Below, one piece after another: positions 37,073 to 47,544 of a stretch of DNA of 64,000 bases (position 1 is the first letter of the stretch; each line of letters opens with the position of its first letter). The notes below the pieces were generated by a model. It saw only the letters and a list, made by a program, of their open reading frames with translations, was not told where the DNA came from and did not search any database. The DNA comes from Pseudoalteromonas sp. Scap06 (GTDB lineage: Bacteria > Pseudomonadota > Gammaproteobacteria > Enterobacterales > Alteromonadaceae), in contig NZ_CP041330.1 of NCBI RefSeq assembly GCF_013394165.1, positions 2,782,501 through 2,846,500 of the forward strand, written 5' to 3'. A program made the translations under genes and the position numbers.

Positions 37073-37969
37073 ATGGTTGTTGCGCAATTTATAAAAATGT
37101 CACTCTGTGCATTATCAGCTGTTTGCATATTAATGCATTGGCAAACATATGCAGTGGAACATATAGCTCCTACAGCCCACTCAACTATTATTGAAAATGA
37201 TATTAAACGCTTAGCACCAGGGGATGAAATTAAAACCATTGAGCTTGGCGACACACCATTTTTAACCTTACATCGTGAATACATGAGCGCTGATTTTAGA
37301 GGTGTGGTGATTCTAATACCCGACTGGCAATCGAGCCCTACAAACAATTCTGGCATGAACTTTTTGCGCAAAGAGTTAAATAACCATGGCTATAGCACTT
37401 ACGCTATGACGGTGCCCGATATTAATTGGCAAGCTGCTGAGCAGAGCAGCGAGGCAAATAATCAACCGACTGCAGCAGATAACAGCACGCCAACTGAGCC
37501 GCCTCATCATGTTGATTATATTGAGCAGGTCAATATTGATGTACTAGATAATTACAAAACAAATTTAATTGCTCGCTATGAGGCACTTTATCAGCAAGCG
37601 AGTGAAGCCTCGAATGATATTGTGGTTATTGCTCAAGGAACCAGTGCGGGAGTATTAATGGAGCACTATGCTGATTTTTCAGATTTACAGATCAATGCAT
37701 TTATTAGTTTAAGTAGCTTCTTACCAAATTCACAGCGTAATGCGCGTTTGAGCCAAACCACCTCTTTAGTGACACCGGCGTTATTAGATATTTATTTTTC
37801 AGGCGATCATAACGATATTTTAATGAACCTTAAAAACCGTCAGCGTTGGGTTAACCGTAATGCAAAGTTTGATTACCGCCAGCGCCAGCTATTTGGATTG
37901 CGCGATGCGCCGCAGCAACATGCACGCTTGAGCAAAGAAATAGACGGTTTTTTACGCCGCCTTTTTTAA
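37073..37969 (+). CDS. DUF3530 family protein, alpha/beta-hydrolase-like
   Basis: A 298-residue exported protein, with an N-terminal hydrophobic segment (MSLCALSAVCILMHW) as signal peptide or anchor. The body has DUF3530 features: FRGVVILIPDWQSSP, NHGYSTYAMTVPDI, VVIAQGTSAGVLMEHY in the position of a nucleophile elbow (G-T-S-A-G) and a low-complexity Ser/Thr/Asn linker near residues 115-140. The function of DUF3530 is unknown. ATG 37073 is preferred over TTG 37058. The 3' end overlaps the convergent djlA gene by 18 bp. Confidence 0.8.
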   Translation: MVVAQFIKMSLCALSAVCILMHWQTYAVEHIAPTAHSTIIENDIKRLAPGDEIKTIELGDTPFLTLHREYMSADFRGVVILIPDWQSSPTNNSGMNFLRKELNNHGYSTYAMTVPDINWQAAEQSSEANNQPTAADNSTPTEPPHHVDYIEQVNIDVLDNYKTNLIARYEALYQQASEASNDIVVIAQGTSAGVLMEHYADFSDLQINAFISLSSFLPNSQRNARLSQTTSLVTPALLDIYFSGDHNDILMNLKNRQRWVNRNAKFDYRQRQLFGLRDAPQQHARLSKEIDGFLRRLF

Positions 37970-38809
37970 ATACTCGTAAGCGGCTTGAATATCTTGGCTT
38001 TTTTTAACCGCGACTTCCATCATGTGCTTAGGTAAACCTTGCGATACCAGTTTATCAGGATGGTGCTGAGCCATAAGCTTTCGGTACGCTACTTTAATAT
38101 CACGTTGCGACGCATCTTTATTTAGCCCTAACAAGGCCAATGCCTGCGAGCGATTCATATCATTATTTGGCGGTACATGATGTCCTGAGCCTTCTCGGTA
38201 ACTACTACTTTGACTTTGCTGCTGCCTAAAGCGCTGTTGTTGCTGCCTAAAATTAAACTCTGCTTGATAACGTTTTAGTACAAAGGCAAAGTGTGCTTTA
38301 GATACCCCCAACTGCTTGCTTACTTCTTGCAGTAATTGCTTTTCTTGCGCGGCAAGCACGCCATCAGAAAACGCCATTTGAATTTGAATTTCTAAAAATA
38401 ACTGTAGTAAATCGTAACGTTTAGCAAAACGTTCTTTAAAGTCATAAACCGTGTCTTTGAGTGAAAAGTCGCTGTCTTTACCCGATTGAAATGCCTGCTG
38501 CGCTTCACGGCGCTCTTCGCCTTTTAAGCCCATTTCATCCATAAATAGCGTCGCAGCTTTAATATGGGTTTCGCTTATTCGTCCATTTGACTTGGCGATA
38601 TGCCCCATTACTGCAAAGCAGCTAGAAAAAAACAGTGCTTGGCGCTCGTTAACATCATCGCCTTTAAAAAGGTTAGAGAAGCCACCAGCCTGATCAAAGT
38701 CTTTCTTTAGACTTTTATCAAACATATGGCCTAGGTATAAGCCTAAAATGGCGCCAAATATTTTGCCAAACATAAAACCAAAACAGAAACCGAGAATTTT
38801 TCCCCACAT
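37952..38809 (-). CDS. djlA: Co-chaperone DjlA
   Basis: A membrane-anchored DnaJ-like protein, 285 residues. It has an N-terminal glycine-rich transmembrane segment (ILGFCFGFMFGKIFGAILGL), a central TerB-like DjlA domain (LKGEERREAQQAF, FSDGVLAAQEKQLLQEVS), a Gln-rich linker and a C-terminal J domain with the HPD motif (MAQHHPDKL). It stimulates DnaK at the inner membrane. It lies in a minus-strand group with murU and amgK, divergent from lptD, an order common in Gammaproteobacteria. Confidence 0.95.
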   Translation of the reverse strand: MWGKILGFCFGFMFGKIFGAILGLYLGHMFDKSLKKDFDQAGGFSNLFKGDDVNERQALFFSSCFAVMGHIAKSNGRISETHIKAATLFMDEMGLKGEERREAQQAFQSGKDSDFSLKDTVYDFKERFAKRYDLLQLFLEIQIQMAFSDGVLAAQEKQLLQEVSKQLGVSKAHFAFVLKRYQAEFNFRQQQQRFRQQQSQSSSYREGSGHHVPPNNDMNRSQALALLGLNKDASQRDIKVAYRKLMAQHHPDKLVSQGLPKHMMEVAVKKSQDIQAAYEYLKKAA

Positions 38810-38842
38810 TTTAAAACTTACCTCTAGTGTTTTATATTTAGC

Positions 38843-39499
38843 TTATGGTGCTAATTGTTGGTTAAGAGTCGATAAACGCTCTGGTGTGCCTATATCGTCC
38901 CATTGGCCAATATAGAGTTCAGTGGAGACTAAATGTTCATTTAATTTTTCACGCAGTAAAGGCCCTAACGGGAGAATACCTGGGGGAAGCCCTTCAAAGA
39001 AATCAGCCTGATAACGGCCAATTCCAGAAAAAGTATAGCGCTGTTCACTATTAGGTAAGTGGCTTAGCGTAAAATCACCATCTGGGTTATGCGCAGGATT
39101 TTCAACCAATACAATGTGCGCTTCTTTTGGCTGTAAATGCAGCTGCATTAATGCACTAACATCGTAATCGCTGTAAACATCACCATTAATAACAATAAAT
39201 GACTCATCTAATAAAGGAAGTGCTTGAATAATTCCGCCTGCAGTTTCAAGCCCGCCAGTTGCTTCCTGGCTATAGGTAATACTTACCCCCCATGCACTGC
39301 CATCTGCAAAGTAGGTTTTTATTTTATCTCCTTGCCAGGCGAGATTAATCACAATCTGCGTAATACCAGCTGCTTTTAAGCGCATAATATGATGCTCAAT
39401 AAGTGGTTTACCTGCCACACATAACATAGGTTTTGGCAACTGTGCGGTGAGCGGCATCATACGTTTACCGCGTCCTGCAGCTAAGATCATGGCCTTCAT
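38843..39499 (-). CDS. murU: N-acetylmuramate alpha-1-phosphate uridylyltransferase MurU
   Basis: Transfers UMP from UTP to MurNAc alpha-1-phosphate, giving UDP-MurNAc in the anabolic recycling route of peptidoglycan that bypasses fosfomycin-sensitive MurA. The 218-residue protein has the nucleotidyltransferase signature MILAAGRGKRMMPLT, then KPMLCVAGKPLIEH and a metal site in INGDVYSDYD. The start is ATG 39499 with GAGGAAC upstream; the longer frame lies inside amgK. The ATGA overlap with the amgK stop shows translational coupling. Confidence 0.93.
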   Translation of the reverse strand: MKAMILAAGRGKRMMPLTAQLPKPMLCVAGKPLIEHHIMRLKAAGITQIVINLAWQGDKIKTYFADGSAWGVSITYSQEATGGLETAGGIIQALPLLDESFIVINGDVYSDYDVSALMQLHLQPKEAHIVLVENPAHNPDGDFTLSHLPNSEQRYTFSGIGRYQADFFEGLPPGILPLGPLLREKLNEHLVSTELYIGQWDDIGTPERLSTLNQQLAP

Positions 39500-40497
39500 A
39501 GTTGTTCCTCTTTTAACCGCTGCTGTACTTTTGGTACTACGTAATTTTTTACCCAATCAGACAAGTCACTAAGCTCTGGATACTCTGCCGCCACTTCAAC
39601 AATATACGCTAGTGTTGGTAATATATTGGTTAAGTAACCTTTTTTGCCATCCCGTAAATACAAGCGACAAAAAATACCCGCTGCTTTTAAATGGCGCTGC
39701 AAGCCAGTTAAATCAAACCAATACTTAAATTGTGCGAATGACTCGTTAGTTATTAAACTTTGTCGCTTAAATTCGTCATAACCAAACTCAAGTAAATGAG
39801 TCAGCTCGTCGTTGGGCAATTTAAAATAACAATCTCTTAAAAGCGAGACTAAGTCATAACATAACGGACCTTGTACCGCGTCTTGATAATCAATAATTGC
39901 CCATTGCTGCTCGCAGCGCATAATATTACGGCTATGGTAATCACGATGCATAGTCACTGTGGGTTGTTCAAGCAGTGTATTGATTAGCAGCGCAGTACTT
40001 GTTTGCCAAATATTTTGTTGCTCAGCGCTGAGCTCTGTACAAATAAAATCATTAACTAACCAATTTTTAAAAATATCCAGCTCAAGTGCAATAAAGTCAT
40101 GGTCATACGGATTCATTGACGGAGCTTTAGGCGTTTTAGCCCACTTGGCACTTAAACTGATCAGCTGCTGGTAATACTCGCTGCGATTGGCATCATCAAG
40201 CAAGTCAGCTAAATGGGTGTTACCCAAATCACTTAAAATAAAAAAACCTTGCTGCTCATCACTATGAATAATGGATGGTAATAAAAACCCCTGCTCAGAA
40301 AACACCTTATTTAATGCAATATAAGGGACGTTGTTAACTTTTTTTGGATCTGAGTCCATCACAATAAAGCTTTTATTTTCAGCGCTTAACCTATAATAAC
40401 GGCGAAAACTGGCATCTGCGGTTATTGCATCAAGCGCGCAGGATTGCTCACTAAAGTGAGTATTAATAAACTGTTGTAAACTCTCAAAACGTGTCAT
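39496..40497 (-). CDS. amgK: Anomeric MurNAc/GlcNAc kinase AmgK
   Basis: Phosphorylates MurNAc and GlcNAc at the anomeric position, feeding MurU. The 333 residues have an aminoglycoside phosphotransferase-like fold, with catalytic loop MHRDYHSRNIM and metal-binding IIDYQDAVQGP. It is first in the amgK-murU-djlA group and divergent from lptD with 94 bp between the starts, so the two promoters share that space. Confidence 0.93.
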   Translation of the reverse strand: MTRFESLQQFINTHFSEQSCALDAITADASFRRYYRLSAENKSFIVMDSDPKKVNNVPYIALNKVFSEQGFLLPSIIHSDEQQGFFILSDLGNTHLADLLDDANRSEYYQQLISLSAKWAKTPKAPSMNPYDHDFIALELDIFKNWLVNDFICTELSAEQQNIWQTSTALLINTLLEQPTVTMHRDYHSRNIMRCEQQWAIIDYQDAVQGPLCYDLVSLLRDCYFKLPNDELTHLLEFGYDEFKRQSLITNESFAQFKYWFDLTGLQRHLKAAGIFCRLYLRDGKKGYLTNILPTLAYIVEVAAEYPELSDLSDWVKNYVVPKVQQRLKEEQL

Positions 40498-40591
40498 TTT
40501 ATAAGCTATCTATTTTTCACTAATTACTTTGCTATTGTTTTCCTTTATTATGTATAGCTTGTAACTAATCACAGAGCATAAAGGTCGATAA

Positions 40592-42838
40592 ATGAGCAAA
40601 ACCTGGGGCATTTTGATGCTAAGCGTACTGAGCGCACCATCGCTTGCCGAAACTGAACTGACACACAACTTTTGTGGCACTTCAATGCAAACCAGAGCTT
40701 GGCAACCGCTAGCTGGCCTTGAGCTTGGAACGGTTGATATCAGCGCTGATGACGTTGAGCTTTTAGGCACACAAAGCGCTGAATTTACTGGTAATGTTGA
40801 TATTAACACCGTTAACATGAGTTTGTCCGCACAATCAGCACTGATTGATAAACAACGCGGCCTACTCAATGCCACCGGCCCTATTACCTACCGCGATTAT
40901 GTGAGTAAAGTTCAAAGTGCGGGCTTAAACGCCGATTTAAACAACTCAGCCTTTAGCTTATTAGGTGCACAATACAGCCTAACACAACAGCAAGGCAAAG
41001 GCGGCGCGGAAAAACTCACCATAGACAAGTCTGGCTTAATGCTGATGAATGCAAGCTTTACTGCTTGCCCGGGTAATACGCCAGTATGGGCGATTGAAGC
41101 CGACGAAATTAATTTATCGCGAGAAGAAGGCTGGGGTGAAACCTACAATGCGGTGCTACGTATTTTAGACACGCCAGTGCTCTATTTACCCTATTTTACT
41201 TTCCCACTTGATGAGCGCCGTAAATCAGGCTTATTAACACCCAGCTTTTCAAGCTCAGATCGCTATGGTTTAGAGACTATTACGCCTTATTATTGGAATA
41301 TTGCTCCAAACTATGATGCAACCATTACGCCGCGTTATATGTCACGCAAAGGTTTACAGCTACAAACTGAATTTAGATATCTAACTCCAGAACACCAAGG
41401 TTTAGTGGCTGTCGAATACTTAAATAAAGATGACTCAGAGCCTGAGCTTGACGAGCGTTTTTTGTTTCATTGGCAACAAAAAAGCTATATAGGCGAAGAC
41501 TGGCGAGCCAGTATTGATATAACCAATGTCAGTGATGATAATTACCTTACTGATTTAAACTCAACTTATGCAAGTAAAACCGATACTCAGCTTTATCGTA
41601 CCGGCTCACTAACTCACATGGGCGAGATGTGGCGTACTGATATAAAAATACAAAACTTTGAAGTACTCGGTGACCACTTAGAGTCATATACAGCCTTACC
41701 TCAAGTTAGCTTTACACAAACTACGCCGTGGAAAATTGATTACTTCGATTTTACTGTTTCAGGGGAGCTGAGCCACTTTACTAATAGCTCAGCGGTGATT
41801 GACCAAGCAACTCGCGTGCATATAGAACCTAAAGCACGCTTTGATTACAAAGAATATGCTTGGTCATTTTTATCTGAAGTAAGCCTGCTACAAACTAACT
41901 ATAAACAAGACGGCAACTTACAGGGCACTCAATATAGCGAGACGGTCTCGCGCACATTGCCGAAACTCCGCTTATATTCTCAGCTTAACTTTGAGCGCGA
42001 CACCTCAATTTTTATCGACGATGGCATTCAAACCTTAGAACCACAAATTCAGTATTTATATACACCAAATAAAGATCAGTCCGATATTGGCTTATACGAT
42101 ACCACTAAATTACAAGATGACTTTTTTGGCCTATTCAGGGATGCACGTTTTTCAAGTGTTGACCGTATTGCCGCTGCAAATCAATTTACGCTTGGGGCAA
42201 CCACCCGTTTATTTGATAAGAAAAATGAAGAAGTATTTAATTTCAGTGCTGGCCAAATATTTTATTTAAGTGATTCAGCCAAGCCCACAGAGCAAGGGCT
42301 TAACAGCGACAGTAACTACAATGCCTTGTTTGCAGCGCAAACCATGTTACATTGGCACCGCCGCTGGTATTTATCCGGTGGTATTCAGTACGATACGGAT
42401 GGCAAGCAAATTATCCAGTCAAATGTTACCTTAGATTATAAAGGTGACAATAATCAGCTGGTTCAATTGAACCATCGCTATGCAAATGATGTCTCAGGAA
42501 ATACAATCGAACAAGCGGGCTTATTTACAAGCATTCCTATCAGTGACGAATGGCAGTTTATTGCAAGTTACCATCGCGACCTTGATAATAACCGCAGCAT
42601 TGAAGTATTTAGTGGATTACAGTATGAATCGTGTTGTTGGGCGTTCCAAATTACTGGTCACCGCCAAATTGAAACTGATTTAAATCAGTCAATTGGGCAA
42701 CCCCAAGCCACTTTTGATTCGAGCATTCGTTTGAATTTTGTATTAAAAGGGCTTGGTAGTAAAAGCCGTTATGATGCTCAAAAATTATTACAACAAGGTA
42801 TTTTTGGTTATCGTAGGCCGTATTTTCTTAATGACTAA
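40592..42838 (+). CDS. lptD: LPS assembly outer membrane protein LptD
   Basis: Outer-membrane beta-barrel that inserts lipopolysaccharide into the outer leaflet with LptE. The 748-residue protein has a signal peptide (residues 1-19), an N-terminal OstA/LptA-like beta-jellyroll (~45-150) and a C-terminal barrel. The four cysteines used for the two rearranging disulphides are conserved: C28, C159 and the adjacent pair C681-C682 (ESCCWAF). It is followed by surA, pdxA, rsmA, apaG and apaH, the classic order. Confidence 0.97.
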   Translation: MSKTWGILMLSVLSAPSLAETELTHNFCGTSMQTRAWQPLAGLELGTVDISADDVELLGTQSAEFTGNVDINTVNMSLSAQSALIDKQRGLLNATGPITYRDYVSKVQSAGLNADLNNSAFSLLGAQYSLTQQQGKGGAEKLTIDKSGLMLMNASFTACPGNTPVWAIEADEINLSREEGWGETYNAVLRILDTPVLYLPYFTFPLDERRKSGLLTPSFSSSDRYGLETITPYYWNIAPNYDATITPRYMSRKGLQLQTEFRYLTPEHQGLVAVEYLNKDDSEPELDERFLFHWQQKSYIGEDWRASIDITNVSDDNYLTDLNSTYASKTDTQLYRTGSLTHMGEMWRTDIKIQNFEVLGDHLESYTALPQVSFTQTTPWKIDYFDFTVSGELSHFTNSSAVIDQATRVHIEPKARFDYKEYAWSFLSEVSLLQTNYKQDGNLQGTQYSETVSRTLPKLRLYSQLNFERDTSIFIDDGIQTLEPQIQYLYTPNKDQSDIGLYDTTKLQDDFFGLFRDARFSSVDRIAAANQFTLGATTRLFDKKNEEVFNFSAGQIFYLSDSAKPTEQGLNSDSNYNALFAAQTMLHWHRRWYLSGGIQYDTDGKQIIQSNVTLDYKGDNNQLVQLNHRYANDVSGNTIEQAGLFTSIPISDEWQFIASYHRDLDNNRSIEVFSGLQYESCCWAFQITGHRQIETDLNQSIGQPQATFDSSIRLNFVLKGLGSKSRYDAQKLLQQGIFGYRRPYFLND

Positions 42839-42934
42839 GCTGCATTTTGTATAGTAAAAATTTACAAATAACTATATCAATCTAGTCGCCTTTAGCATTA
42901 CAACAGTACTATTAGTAAGAGTAGTAAAAAGAAT

Positions 42935-44230
42935 ATGAATTTAAAAAAATTATTAACATCAGCAGTTTTAACGTTTAGCTTATGCCAAAGTGCATTCGCC
43001 GCACCGGTCGAAATAGATAAAGTGATTGGTATTGTAAACCAAGGCGTTATTTTAAAAAGTGAAGTAGACACAATTGTTGATCGTGTTAAAAAACAAGCAG
43101 AAGAACAAAATCAACAGCTGCCAAAAGACGAAACACTGCGTGTACAAGCAATTGAGCGCTTAGTTAATCAAACGCTAATGATGCAAATGGCTGAGCGTAT
43201 GGGCTTAGAGATTTCAGATAGCCAGCTCGACCAAACACTCGCCAACATGGCCAAAGAGCAAGGCGGTACAATTGCTGATTTACGTCGTACTATTGAAGCG
43301 TCGGGTGAGAGCTTTCAAGCTTACCGTGAAGAAATTCGTAAAGAGATAACCACGCAACAAGTCATTCGTGTAAACGTAGACCGTCGTATATATATAAGCG
43401 ACCAAGAAATTGATAACTTGCTAAAAATTATGGATAGCCAAGGCAAAAATGCCGAAGAATACGATATTGGTCATATTCTTATCGATATTCCAAGCGGTGC
43501 AAGTGCAGATGACGTCAGCTCTGCAAAAACACGCGCAGACAAGGTAATTGAACTGCTGCAAGACGGCCAAGAGTTTAAGCGTATTGCTATTTCTTCATCA
43601 AGTGGTCCAAAAGCGCTTGAGGGTGGTCAATTAGACTGGATGGGCATTAATGAAATGCCATCTTTATTTGCAGAAGCGGTGAAAGGGCAAAAGAAAGGTA
43701 CGATTATTGGCCCACTTCGCTCTGGCGCAGGTTTTCATATTATTAAGGTGCAAGACGTTCGTGGTCGCCAAGTAGTAGAAGCCACAGAAGTTAAATCCCG
43801 TCATATTCTTATTAAGCCTTCAATTATTTTAAGCGAAGAAAAAGCCCGCACTATGCTAGCTGGCTTTGTTAAGGATTTACGCGCTGGAAATGCTGACTTT
43901 GCAGAACTAGCTAAAGAGCACTCGCAAGACCCAGGCTCAGCGCTTAAAGGCGGGCAATACGACTGGACTGATCCAACTACCTACGTTCCTGCGTTTAGAG
44001 ATACATTGCTATCTCTTGATCAAAACGAAATCAGCGAACCCTTTAGAACCCAGTATGGCTGGCACATTGTGCAGTTGTTAGATACACGCGTTGCAGATAA
44101 AACTGAGCAAGCTAAGCGTAATCGTGCACATGGCATGTTGTTTAATCGTAAATTTAAAGAAGAAGGTTTTAACTGGCAGCAAGAAATGCGCGAACAAGCC
44201 CATGTTGAAATTTTCCCAACAGACGAATAA
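42935..44230 (+). CDS. surA: Periplasmic chaperone and peptidyl-prolyl isomerase SurA
   Basis: Chaperone for outer-membrane proteins, including LptD, encoded just upstream. The 431 residues include a signal peptide cleaved near [11 protein letters not shown], a SurA N-terminal chaperone domain ([20 protein letters not shown]), two PpiC-type parvulin domains ([13 protein letters not shown]..., [15 protein letters not shown]...) and a C-terminal helix. Its stop lies 2 bp before pdxA. Confidence 0.96.
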   Translation: MNLKKLLTSAVLTFSLCQSAFAAPVEIDKVIGIVNQGVILKSEVDTIVDRVKKQAEEQNQQLPKDETLRVQAIERLVNQTLMMQMAERMGLEISDSQLDQTLANMAKEQGGTIADLRRTIEASGESFQAYREEIRKEITTQQVIRVNVDRRIYISDQEIDNLLKIMDSQGKNAEEYDIGHILIDIPSGASADDVSSAKTRADKVIELLQDGQEFKRIAISSSSGPKALEGGQLDWMGINEMPSLFAEAVKGQKKGTIIGPLRSGAGFHIIKVQDVRGRQVVEATEVKSRHILIKPSIILSEEKARTMLAGFVKDLRAGNADFAELAKEHSQDPGSALKGGQYDWTDPTTYVPAFRDTLLSLDQNEISEPFRTQYGWHIVQLLDTRVADKTEQAKRNRAHGMLFNRKFKEEGFNWQQEMREQAHVEIFPTDE

Positions 44231-44232
44231 TT

Positions 44233-45225
44233 ATGACCTTAAGAATTGCGGTAACCCCTGGTGAGCCTGCTGGCATTGGCCCTGACTTGCTATTAAAACT
44301 GGCACAGCACAGCTGGGATGCACAGCTAGTAGCGATTGCAGATGCATCGCTACTAAAGCAGCGCGCTAAACATTTAGGTTTAAACATTAAATTAATTGAA
44401 TTTGATGAAAGCGCCGAAGCCATGCCTACATCGGCTGGCAGCTTGTACATAAAACAGATTGATTTAGCCGAGCCGGTTGAACTGGGTGTGCTGAATGACG
44501 CAAACGGTCAATACGTATTAGACACACTGCGTATTGCTAGCGAAAAGAATATGGACGGCACTTTTGATGCTGTTGTTACCGGCCCTGTTCATAAAGGTAT
44601 TATTAACCAAGCCGGTATTTCTTTTAGTGGCCACACAGAGTACTTTGCTCAACAATCGGGCACCGCTGATGTTGTTATGTTATTAGCTACCGAAGGGCTA
44701 CGAGTTGCATTAGTAACAACGCATATCCCGCTTGCTTATGTTGCTCGTGCTATTACCCAAGAGCGACTGGTTAAAGTGGCTAATATTCTTAATCATGACT
44801 TAAAAACCAAGTTTGGTATTGAGCAACCGCGTATTTTAGTCTGTGGCTTAAACCCGCACGCTGGTGAAGATGGCCATTTAGGCCTCGAAGAAATCGACAC
44901 GATTACGCCTACACTTGACATACTAAGAGCTGAGGGGATGAACTTAATCGGGCCTTTACCAGCAGACACATTATTTCAAGATAAATACCTAAATGAAGCT
45001 GATGCTGTGTTGGCTATGTATCACGATCAGGGATTACCTGTGCTAAAATACAAAGGATTTGGTAAGTCAGTGAATATAACTCTTGGCCTTCCATTTATCC
45101 GCACTTCAGTCGACCACGGTACTGCGCTTGATTTAGCCGGTACTGGTGATGCTGATGTTGGCAGTTTTGAATTAGCGATCCGCGAAGCAATTAAGCTCGC
45201 CCATGAAAAAGCACAGAATCAATGA
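44233..45225 (+). CDS. pdxA: 4-hydroxythreonine-4-phosphate dehydrogenase
   Basis: NAD-dependent oxidation of 4-hydroxythreonine phosphate in the DXP-dependent PLP pathway. The 330 residues carry the N-terminus [16 protein letters not shown], metal-site histidines in SGHTEYFA and [14 protein letters not shown], and the C-terminal [15 protein letters not shown] motif. Its stop overlaps the rsmA start by 4 bp (ATGA). Confidence 0.97.
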   Translation: MTLRIAVTPGEPAGIGPDLLLKLAQHSWDAQLVAIADASLLKQRAKHLGLNIKLIEFDESAEAMPTSAGSLYIKQIDLAEPVELGVLNDANGQYVLDTLRIASEKNMDGTFDAVVTGPVHKGIINQAGISFSGHTEYFAQQSGTADVVMLLATEGLRVALVTTHIPLAYVARAITQERLVKVANILNHDLKTKFGIEQPRILVCGLNPHAGEDGHLGLEEIDTITPTLDILRAEGMNLIGPLPADTLFQDKYLNEADAVLAMYHDQGLPVLKYKGFGKSVNITLGLPFIRTSVDHGTALDLAGTGDADVGSFELAIREAIKLAHEKAQNQ

Positions 45226-46028
45226 CCGATAAAGTACATTTAGGACACCGCGCCCGTAAACGTTTTGGCCAAAACTTTTTATTCGATGAATCAATCATCG
45301 ATAAAATTGTCACCGCTATTGATCCCAAGCCGCAAGATAATTTAGTCGAAATTGGCCCAGGCCTTGGCGCTATTACTGAGCCTGTAGCCGATTTAAGTGG
45401 CCATTTAACGGTTGTTGAGCTAGATAAAGATTTAGCCCAACGTTTAATTGAACACCCTTTTTTAGGGCCTAAATTAACCGTAAACCAAGGCGATGCAATG
45501 AAGTTTGATTTTGCAAGCCTAGTTAAAGACGACAAAAAGCTAAAAGTATTTGGTAACCTACCGTACAACATTTCTACTCCTTTGTTGTTTCACCTTTTTG
45601 AATTTGCCGATCATATTGAGCATATGCACTTTATGCTGCAAAAAGAAGTGGTAAAACGCATGGTTGCAGGCCCAGGCAGCAAAACCTTTGGCCGCTTGAG
45701 TGTAATGACTCAATACTACTGTAATGCGATGCCTGTAGTAGAAGTACCACCAGAGTGCTTTAAACCTGCACCTAAAGTGGACTCTGCGGTTATTCGCTTA
45801 ATCCCCAAAAAGGCAGAGCAGCGCACAGCTAAGAGCGTTAAAATATTAAATACCGTCTGTTTAGAAGCGTTTAATCAACGTCGTAAAACACTGCGCAACA
45901 GCCTAGGTAACCTTTTAACCGCTGAAGAGTTAACCAGCATTGGCATTGATATTACTTTGCGTGCTGAGAGCCTGTCGTTACAACAATTTATTGATATAGC
46001 TAACTGGATTTATGACAACAAGCAGTAA
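45222..46028 (+). CDS. rsmA: 16S rRNA (adenine1518/1519-N6)-dimethyltransferase RsmA (KsgA)
   Basis: Dimethylates two adenines in helix 45 of 16S rRNA late in 30S assembly. The 268 residues carry RKRFGQNFL at the N-terminus, SAM-binding [11 protein letters not shown], catalytic motif [11 protein letters not shown] and the C-terminal RRKTLRNSL. The start overlaps pdxA by 4 bp, and apaG follows directly. Confidence 0.97.
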   Translation: MTDKVHLGHRARKRFGQNFLFDESIIDKIVTAIDPKPQDNLVEIGPGLGAITEPVADLSGHLTVVELDKDLAQRLIEHPFLGPKLTVNQGDAMKFDFASLVKDDKKLKVFGNLPYNISTPLLFHLFEFADHIEHMHFMLQKEVVKRMVAGPGSKTFGRLSVMTQYYCNAMPVVEVPPECFKPAPKVDSAVIRLIPKKAEQRTAKSVKILNTVCLEAFNQRRKTLRNSLGNLLTAEELTSIGIDITLRAESLSLQQFIDIANWIYDNKQ

Positions 46029-46029
46029 T

Positions 46030-46401
46030 ATGGGATCACCTGTAAAGGTATCTGTAGAAACATTTTATGTAGAAGAGCAATCGCAACCTGAACTTGATAA
46101 ATTTGTGTTTGCTTACTCCGTTACTATAAAAAACCACAGTTTATGTAGTGCAAAACTACTCAGTCGCTATTGGTTAATTACCGATGCCAATGGCAAAGAA
46201 GTAGAAGTACAAGGTGAAGGTGTGGTGGGTGAAACCCCAGATATAGCCCCAGGCGAAAGTTACAAATACACCAGTGGTGCAATATTAGATACTCCGGTAG
46301 GCACCATGCAAGGGCATTACACTTTACGAAACGAATTTGGTGCTGAGTTTGAAGCCCCCATAAATGTGTTCCGTTTAGCTTGCCCTAATATCTTACACTG
46401 A
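46030..46401 (+). CDS. apaG: Co2+/Mg2+ efflux-associated protein ApaG
   Basis: A single Ig-like (DUF525) domain protein of 123 residues. It has LLSRYWLITDANGKEVEVQG, EGVVGETPDIAPGE and YTSGAILDTPVGTMQGHY as separate conserved blocks. Its biochemical role is unclear; in Salmonella apaG is linked to cobalt resistance. The start at ATG 46030 matches the family N-terminus (SPVKVSVETFYVEEQS); an in-frame ATG at 46012 would overlap rsmA and add six residues. Confidence 0.92.
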   Translation: MGSPVKVSVETFYVEEQSQPELDKFVFAYSVTIKNHSLCSAKLLSRYWLITDANGKEVEVQGEGVVGETPDIAPGESYKYTSGAILDTPVGTMQGHYTLRNEFGAEFEAPINVFRLACPNILH

Positions 46402-46417
46402 GTAAGAACAGCGTCTA

Positions 46418-47236
46418 ATGGCCGACTACGCAATAGGTGATTTACAAGGCTGCTTTAACGAATTTAGTTTATTGTTAAAGCAAGTCGACTTTAATCCTAG
46501 CAAAGATCATCTCTACCTAGTAGGTGATATTGTTGCTCGCGGCCCAGACTCCAAAGCATGTCTTGATTACATATATCAGCACCAAGACAGCGTTAGCGTC
46601 ACATTAGGCAATCATGACTTACATATGATTGCCTGTTATTTAAATAATGTTGCCCCCAACCCCAAAGACAAACTAACGACTCTGTTCAACAGCAGTAAAC
46701 TCCCACATTACGTCGCGTTTTTGCAAACTCAGCCTTTAGCTCTTTACTTAGATAAATATGATTGCTTTATTTCACACGCGGGGCTAAACCCTGATTGGTC
46801 GTGCGTGCAAGCCATTGAGCACGCCCAATTCGCACAGCAATGCTATGGTGCTGACAACGCTCAATACTTCTTAAAAAACATGTATCAGCCTCACCCACTA
46901 ACATGGAGTGAGCAACTCGATGACGCTGCCAAGTTTCGTTATATTGTTAATTATTTCACCCGTATGCGCTTTATTACACCCGATAACTTGCTTGATTTTA
47001 GTGCAAAAGAAGCAACAGCAAATAGCCATTCATTGATTCCTTGGTTTTCTCATCCTAAAATTGTTAACGCTCAACATGACCTTGTTTTTGGTCATTGGGC
47101 TGCACTTGAAGGTCAAACTCCCTACAAACACCTGTACGCTCTAGATACAGGTTGCGTCTGGGGCGGCTCAATGACCTTAATAAATTTACAGAGCAAACAA
47201 AAACTTTCAAAAAAATCACAACTTTTGTCTAAATAA
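46418..47236 (+). CDS. apaH: Bis(5'-nucleosyl)-tetraphosphatase (symmetrical) ApaH
   Basis: Hydrolyses Ap4A to two ADP and can decap Np4-capped RNA. It is a calcineurin-like phosphoesterase of 272 residues with the metal motifs YAIGDLQGCFNE (GDxxG), LVGDIVARGPDS (GDxVxRG) and LGNHDLH (GNHD), plus LVFGHWAALEG. It is last in the lptD-apaH run; the next gene is 300 bp away and functionally unrelated. Confidence 0.96.
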   Translation: MADYAIGDLQGCFNEFSLLLKQVDFNPSKDHLYLVGDIVARGPDSKACLDYIYQHQDSVSVTLGNHDLHMIACYLNNVAPNPKDKLTTLFNSSKLPHYVAFLQTQPLALYLDKYDCFISHAGLNPDWSCVQAIEHAQFAQQCYGADNAQYFLKNMYQPHPLTWSEQLDDAAKFRYIVNYFTRMRFITPDNLLDFSAKEATANSHSLIPWFSHPKIVNAQHDLVFGHWAALEGQTPYKHLYALDTGCVWGGSMTLINLQSKQKLSKKSQLLSK

Positions 47237-47484
47237 ACTGAAAAAAGTTAATACATCTGTTAAGTTTAAGAGTGCATGTTAAATTGCATAATTACAAACC
47301 ATTCACAACTAAGTGTAAAAAATAGCAACACTCTCTAATCTAATTAAAGATGAGGAAAATTGCTTTGTATTATTTTACATCCATAATCGAATAGTTGAAT
47401 TATGTATGCTTAGTGTGTGATGAAGTTTCACGGTAAATTTAGCAACTAACTATTAACAGTAAAAATTAATTATTTTTAATTACT

Positions 47485-47510
47485 TAACTTATTGTTGAAA
47501 GCGCCGATAA
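47485..47510 (+). promoter_or_regulatory. Candidate sigma-28 (FliA) promoter of the chemoreceptor gene
   Basis: GCCGATAA at 47503-47510 matches the sigma-28 -10 consensus exactly; taacttat at 47485-47492 is a weaker -35 with a 10 bp spacer (11 is usual). The expected start would give a leader of about 28 bases before ATG 47545. Chemoreceptor genes are frequent FliA targets. Confidence 0.5.
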
Positions 47511-47544
47511 GTTTTAATAGACGTATTTTTGAATGGAAAACCAT

